Shown in pieces: positions 61,176 to 64,000 of a DNA stretch of 64,000 nt. A program made the position numbers and the translations under genes. The notes under the pieces are model-generated. The model was not told the origin of the DNA and ran no database searches. It saw only the letters and a program-made list of their open reading frames with translations. The DNA is taken from contig NZ_JAVREK010000005.1 in assembly GCF_031845375.1 (NCBI RefSeq), forward strand, positions 62,001 to 126,000, read 5' to 3'. Within the stretch, counting starts at the first letter, position 1. Every line of letters begins with the position of its first letter. The stretch comes from Streptomonospora wellingtoniae. Lineage in GTDB: Bacteria; Actinomycetota; Actinomycetes; Streptosporangiales; Streptosporangiaceae.

Positions 61176-61236
61176 GTTGATCTTGTAGCCATCGTCACTG
61201 GAAATCGTTTTCCTTCACGATGGCTACAAGATCGAC
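61176..61236 (+). repeat. 61-bp palindromic repeat, copy 5 (orientation A)
   Basis: Arms GTTGATCTTGTAGCCATCG (61176-61194) and 61218-61236 match at 18 of 19 positions (the exception is one T opposite G) around a 23-nt loop containing GGAAATCGTTTTCC. Confidence 0.95.
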
Positions 61237-61342
61237 GGGGGGGCGGGGGCCTGCTCCCGCCTGCGCGGGGGACGCCGGTTCATCGCGCTGCGCTGCGGCT
61301 CCACGGCGTTTGCCCTCAGATCCGAGGGGCAGAGGCGACCGG

Positions 61343-62422
61343 GTGGAACACGCAAGCAGCGCAGGCCGCCCGGCGACGACCGAGCCGCAGGCGGCGCACT
61401 CCTCGCGCCGAGCGGACACCGGCCGGCCGGCCGAGGGGCACGAGCAGGATCACCGGCGCGGGGTCGCCGACCGCCTGGTGCGCGAGATCGGCGGCGGGCG
61501 CCTGGATCTTCCGCTGCCCGGATCCGGGGACACGTGGCGGCGGTGGGCGGCGCTGCGCGACCTGGGGCGCCGCGACCTGGCCCTGGCGCGACTGGCGGAG
61601 GGGCACTGCGACGCCGTCGCCATCCTGGCCGAGCTCGGCGGCCCACTACCCGAGCCAGGCAGCGTTTGGGGGGTGTGGGCGGCCCATCCGCCGGGCCCCG
61701 ACCTGCATGCGCAGCCGGACGCAGGCGCCGGGTGGCGGCTGAGCGGCACCAAGCGGTTCTGCTCCGGAGCGCGAGTGTGCACCCACGGGCTGGTCAGCGC
61801 GCTGGTCGGGGACGGGGAGCGGCGCCTCTTCGCGGTCCCCACCGACGCCGCCGCGTCCGACCCGGGCAGCTGGGCGGCGGCCGGGATGGCGGCCAGCGAC
61901 ACGCTGACGCTCGCCTTCGACGGCGCTCCGGCCGCCCCGGTGGGTCCCGCCGGCGCCTACACGGAGCGCCCGGGCTTCCACCACGGCGGCATCGGGGTCG
62001 CGGCGTGCTGGTACGGCGGTGCGCTCGCCGTCGTGCGCCCCCTGGCCGATCGCGTGGCCGCCGACAGGGCGGATCCGCACGCGCGCGCCTACTTCGGCGG
62101 CGCCGACCGGGACCTGCACGCCGCCGAGGCGGTGCTCGCCGCGGCCGCGCGCGAGGTCGACACCGATCCGCGCGACCGGTTCGGCGGCGCCCGCGTGCGA
62201 GCCATGCGGGCGCGCGCCGTCGTCGTCGCGGCCTGCGCCGAGGTGCTGCGCAGCACGCGGGAGGCGCTCGGCGCCGGCCCGCTCGCCGCCGACGCGGACT
62301 ACTCCCGCGCCGCCGAGGACCTGGCCGCCTACATCCACCAGCACCACGGCGCGCGCGACCTGGCCGAGCTCGGCAGCGCCGCAGCCCCCCGCTTCGAGGA
62401 CGCCCATGCCCGAGTCGCGTGA
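61343..62422 (+). CDS. acyl-CoA dehydrogenase-like protein
   Basis: A 359-aa flavoprotein-like protein. GAGWRLSGTKRFCSGARVCTHGLV corresponds to the strand region of acyl-CoA dehydrogenases that contacts FAD and substrate, and the C-terminal half is helical (AYFGGADRDLHAAEAVLAAAAREV). It is shorter than true acyl-CoA dehydrogenases at the N-terminus. I chose the GTG at 61343 (AGAGG upstream) because the frame before it runs into the palindromic repeat. It overlaps the PIG-L gene by 17 bp, so the cluster is one transcript. Role in this cluster unknown. Confidence 0.78.
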   Translation: MEHASSAGRPATTEPQAAHSSRRADTGRPAEGHEQDHRRGVADRLVREIGGGRLDLPLPGSGDTWRRWAALRDLGRRDLALARLAEGHCDAVAILAELGGPLPEPGSVWGVWAAHPPGPDLHAQPDAGAGWRLSGTKRFCSGARVCTHGLVSALVGDGERRLFAVPTDAAASDPGSWAAAGMAASDTLTLAFDGAPAAPVGPAGAYTERPGFHHGGIGVAACWYGGALAVVRPLADRVAADRADPHARAYFGGADRDLHAAEAVLAAAAREVDTDPRDRFGGARVRAMRARAVVVAACAEVLRSTREALGAGPLAADADYSRAAEDLAAYIHQHHGARDLAELGSAAAPRFEDAHARVA

Positions 62423-63170
62423 CGGCGCCGCGATCCATCCCATCGACGCCGGGGGCACCGAGGAGGCGGTCTGGCAGGCGTGGCCGGGGCTCGGCCGCCC
62501 GCCACGGATCGACCTGTCCGCGGTCTCCGGCGCGGTGGTCGTGGCACCGCACCCCGACGACGAGGTCCTCGGCGCCGGCGGCATGCTCGCACTGCTCGCC
62601 GAGCAGGGCGCCCGGCTGCGTGTCGTGGCCGTTACCGACGGAGAGGGCTCCCACCCCGGCAGTCCGACGCTCTCGCCCGCGCAGCTGGCCGAGCGCCGCC
62701 GGGAGGAGCGGGCACGCGCGCTGGAGTGCCTGGGCGCCGAAGGGGCGGAGGTGGTGCGGCTGGGTCTGCCCGACGGCGGGACCGGCTCTGCGCGGGACGC
62801 GCTGACCGCGCGGCTGCGCGCGCTGTGCGCGGGGTTCGACGTGTGTGCGGCGCCGTGGCCGGGCGACCTGCACCCCGACCACGAGGCCGCGGGCCGGGCC
62901 GCGCTCGACGTCGGCGCCGCGATCGGGATAGGGCTGCTGCTCTACCCCGTGTGGATGTGGCACTGGGCGCGCCCCGGCGACCCCGGCGTGCCCTGGGAGG
63001 CGGCCCGCCGGATCGACCTGCCCCCGCGCATCCGGCGCCGCAAGGCGGAGGCCCTGGAGTGCTTCACGACCCAGGTCGCGCCGCTGAGCGCCGACCCCGC
63101 CGACGCCGCCGTGCTGAAACCGGGGATGCTCGCGCACTTCGACCGCGACCGGGAACTGGTGTTCCGGTGA
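62406..63170 (+). CDS. PIG-L family deacetylase
   Basis: A 254-aa zinc-dependent N-deacetylase of the LmbE/PIG-L family (as in MshB and GlcNAc-PI de-N-acetylase). Metal-site motifs are VVVAPHPDDEVLGAGG (about residues 44-60) and LHPDHEAAGRAA (about 157-168). The likely substrate is an N-acetyl sugar in a glycoconjugate. The ATG at 62406 overlaps the acyl-CoA-dehydrogenase-like gene, and its stop overlaps the methyltransferase start, suggesting tight coupling. Confidence 0.9.
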   Translation: MPESRDGAAIHPIDAGGTEEAVWQAWPGLGRPPRIDLSAVSGAVVVAPHPDDEVLGAGGMLALLAEQGARLRVVAVTDGEGSHPGSPTLSPAQLAERRREERARALECLGAEGAEVVRLGLPDGGTGSARDALTARLRALCAGFDVCAAPWPGDLHPDHEAAGRAALDVGAAIGIGLLLYPVWMWHWARPGDPGVPWEAARRIDLPPRIRRRKAEALECFTTQVAPLSADPADAAVLKPGMLAHFDRDRELVFR

Positions 63171-63775
63171 GTGTCGACGGCGGGTACTTCGACGCGATGT
63201 ACTCCGGCTCCGCGGACCCGTGGGGCTTCGCCACCCGCTGGTACGAGCGCCGCAAGCGCGCGCTGACCGTCGCGTCGCTGCCGCGCGAGCGCTACGGGCG
63301 GGCGTTCGAGCCGGGCTGCTCCACAGGGGCGCTGACACGGGAACTCGCCGCACGCTGCGACGCGCTGCTCGCGTGGGAGCGGGTCGCGGCCGCGGCCGGG
63401 CGCGCCGAACGCGCGCTCGCCGGAACGGCCCATGTGCGGGTGCGGCGCGGCAGCGTCCCCTGGGAGTGGCCCGAGGCCTCCTTCGACCTGGTCGTGCTCT
63501 CGGAACTGCTGTACTACTTCGGCGACGCCGACCTCCGGCGCCTGCTGGATCGGGCCGCCGGTTCGCTGCTCCCGGGCGGGGACCTGGTCGCGGTGCACTG
63601 GCGGCACCCGGCGCCCGACCACGCCCGCTCCGGCGACGACGCGCACCGCGCGCTCGCCGCGCACGGCGGGATCGCCCCTACCGCCTCGCACGTCGAGGCC
63701 GACTTCCTGCTCGACGTCTACACAGCGGGCCCGGACCCGGCCCCGTCACCCGCCCAGCGGGAAGGCCTGGCGTGA
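63167..63775 (+). CDS. SAM-dependent methyltransferase, NodS-like
   Basis: A 202-aa methyltransferase of the NodS-type class I group. The N-terminal YFDAMYSGSADPWGFATRWYERRKRAL and motif I AFEPGCSTGALTRELAARC fit that group, and DLVVLSELLYYF is the post-motif region. NodS relatives methylate an amino sugar after N-deacetylation, which would follow the PIG-L step next door; that order is an inference. Start and stop overlap both neighbours. Confidence 0.87.
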   Translation: MSVDGGYFDAMYSGSADPWGFATRWYERRKRALTVASLPRERYGRAFEPGCSTGALTRELAARCDALLAWERVAAAAGRAERALAGTAHVRVRRGSVPWEWPEASFDLVVLSELLYYFGDADLRRLLDRAAGSLLPGGDLVAVHWRHPAPDHARSGDDAHRALAAHGGIAPTASHVEADFLLDVYTAGPDPAPSPAQREGLA

Positions 63776-64000
63776 TCCGGGCGGCGGCCGTGGTCGTCCC
63801 GGCCAACGACGAGGCCGCGACGATCGAACGCTGCGTGCGTTCGGCGGCCGCGTCCCTCGCGGTGTGCGGCCTCGCCGCCGGGCGGTGCCGCCTGGTCGTG
63901 GTCGCCGACGCGTGCACCGACGCCACGGCCGAGCTCGCCCGCCGCGCCGGGGCGCTCGTGGTGGAGGCCTCCTATCGAAGCGCCGGAGCGGCGCGGGCGG
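63772..64000 (+). CDS. glycosyltransferase family 2 (truncated at window edge)
   Basis: The first 76 residues of a GT-A-fold glycosyltransferase: VVVPANDEAATIERCVRSA is the nucleotide-sugar-binding start, and VVVADACTDATAELARRAGA is the next conserved strand. It begins with a GTG overlapping the methyltransferase stop; the remainder lies outside the window. It completes a tightly packed run of acyl-CoA-dehydrogenase-like, deacetylase, methyltransferase and glycosyltransferase genes. Confidence 0.85.
   Translation, partial: MIRAAAVVVPANDEAATIERCVRSAAASLAVCGLAAGRCRLVVVADACTDATAELARRAGALVVEASYRSAGAARA

Noticed and set aside
9829..61236. Recurring peptide VDLVAIVKE in frames crossing the palindromic repeats
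   Set aside because: It comes from translating the repeat arms in whichever frame is open; the repeats lie between genes, so it is not a protein motif.

Overview
The window is GC-rich, densely coded DNA of a filamentous-actinomycete type. GTG and TTG starts, overlapping GTGA/ATGA gene joints, leaderless start signals, a DosS-like sensor kinase, LytR-CpsA-Psr and L,D-transpeptidase cell-wall genes and a streptogrisin-type protease all fit Actinomycetia. A relative of Nocardiopsis or Streptomonospora is my best guess, with low confidence and no marker gene to settle it.

Layout. 0.2-4.2 kb: purine genes purA, purD, purB. 4.9-7.7 kb: murA and a regulator-like protein. 7.9-12.8 kb: an aminotransferase, a lipoprotein, an AAA ATPase bracketed by TAGAG/CTAG-rich DNA, a frameshifted remnant and a SigE-family sigma factor. 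12.9-16.5 kb: tRNA-Ser, three small genes (one a 55-aa membrane protein) and a TetR/MFS pair with two palindromic operators. 16.6-22.4 kb: a block combining a CDP-alcohol phosphotransferase, a dehydrogenase, a pterin-synthase-like protein lacking canonical active-site residues, a glycosyltransferase, a methyltransferase and a flippase. 22.5-35.4 kb: housekeeping and cell-envelope genes (methyltransferase, glutaredoxin, acyl-CoA ligase, secreted protease, LCP protein, L,D-transpeptidase, two Ala/Ser-rich exported proteins). 36.1-38.6 kb: a DosS/DosR-like two-component pair.

38.8-53.1 kb is a catabolic island: amidase and 2-hydroxyacid dehydrogenase; DUF3830 with two Asp/Glu-racemase-family enzymes and an FCD-type GntR regulator; a threonate-type operon (permease, kinase, PdxA2, HutC-type GntR); and a divergent semialdehyde dehydrogenase/GABA-transaminase pair. 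A shared palindrome (ATTGT-N2-ACAAT) lies in front of several of these units and suggests one regulator co-ordinates them.

53.3-55.4 kb is a small integrated element. The 25-bp 3' end of tRNA-Arg is repeated exactly 2 kb downstream, and between the copies lie an integrase C-terminal fragment, a transposase-like fragment and a Tat-exported ferritin-like gene. 55.8-61.1 kb carries a hypothetical protein, a TetX-like monooxygenase with divergent TetR, three small exported proteins and an alpha/beta hydrolase. 61.3 kb to the edge holds an acyl-CoA dehydrogenase-like protein, a PIG-L deacetylase, a methyltransferase and a glycosyltransferase, which I suspect is the partner of the 16.6-22.4 kb block.

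The clearest unnamed structure is a family of five 61-bp palindromic units at 9.8, 21.1, 37.9, 55.6 and 61.2 kb. Each has 19-bp arms and a loop of exactly 23 nt whose conserved sequence gives the unit a direction (three copies one way, two the other). Four of the five start 19-52 bp after a stop codon.
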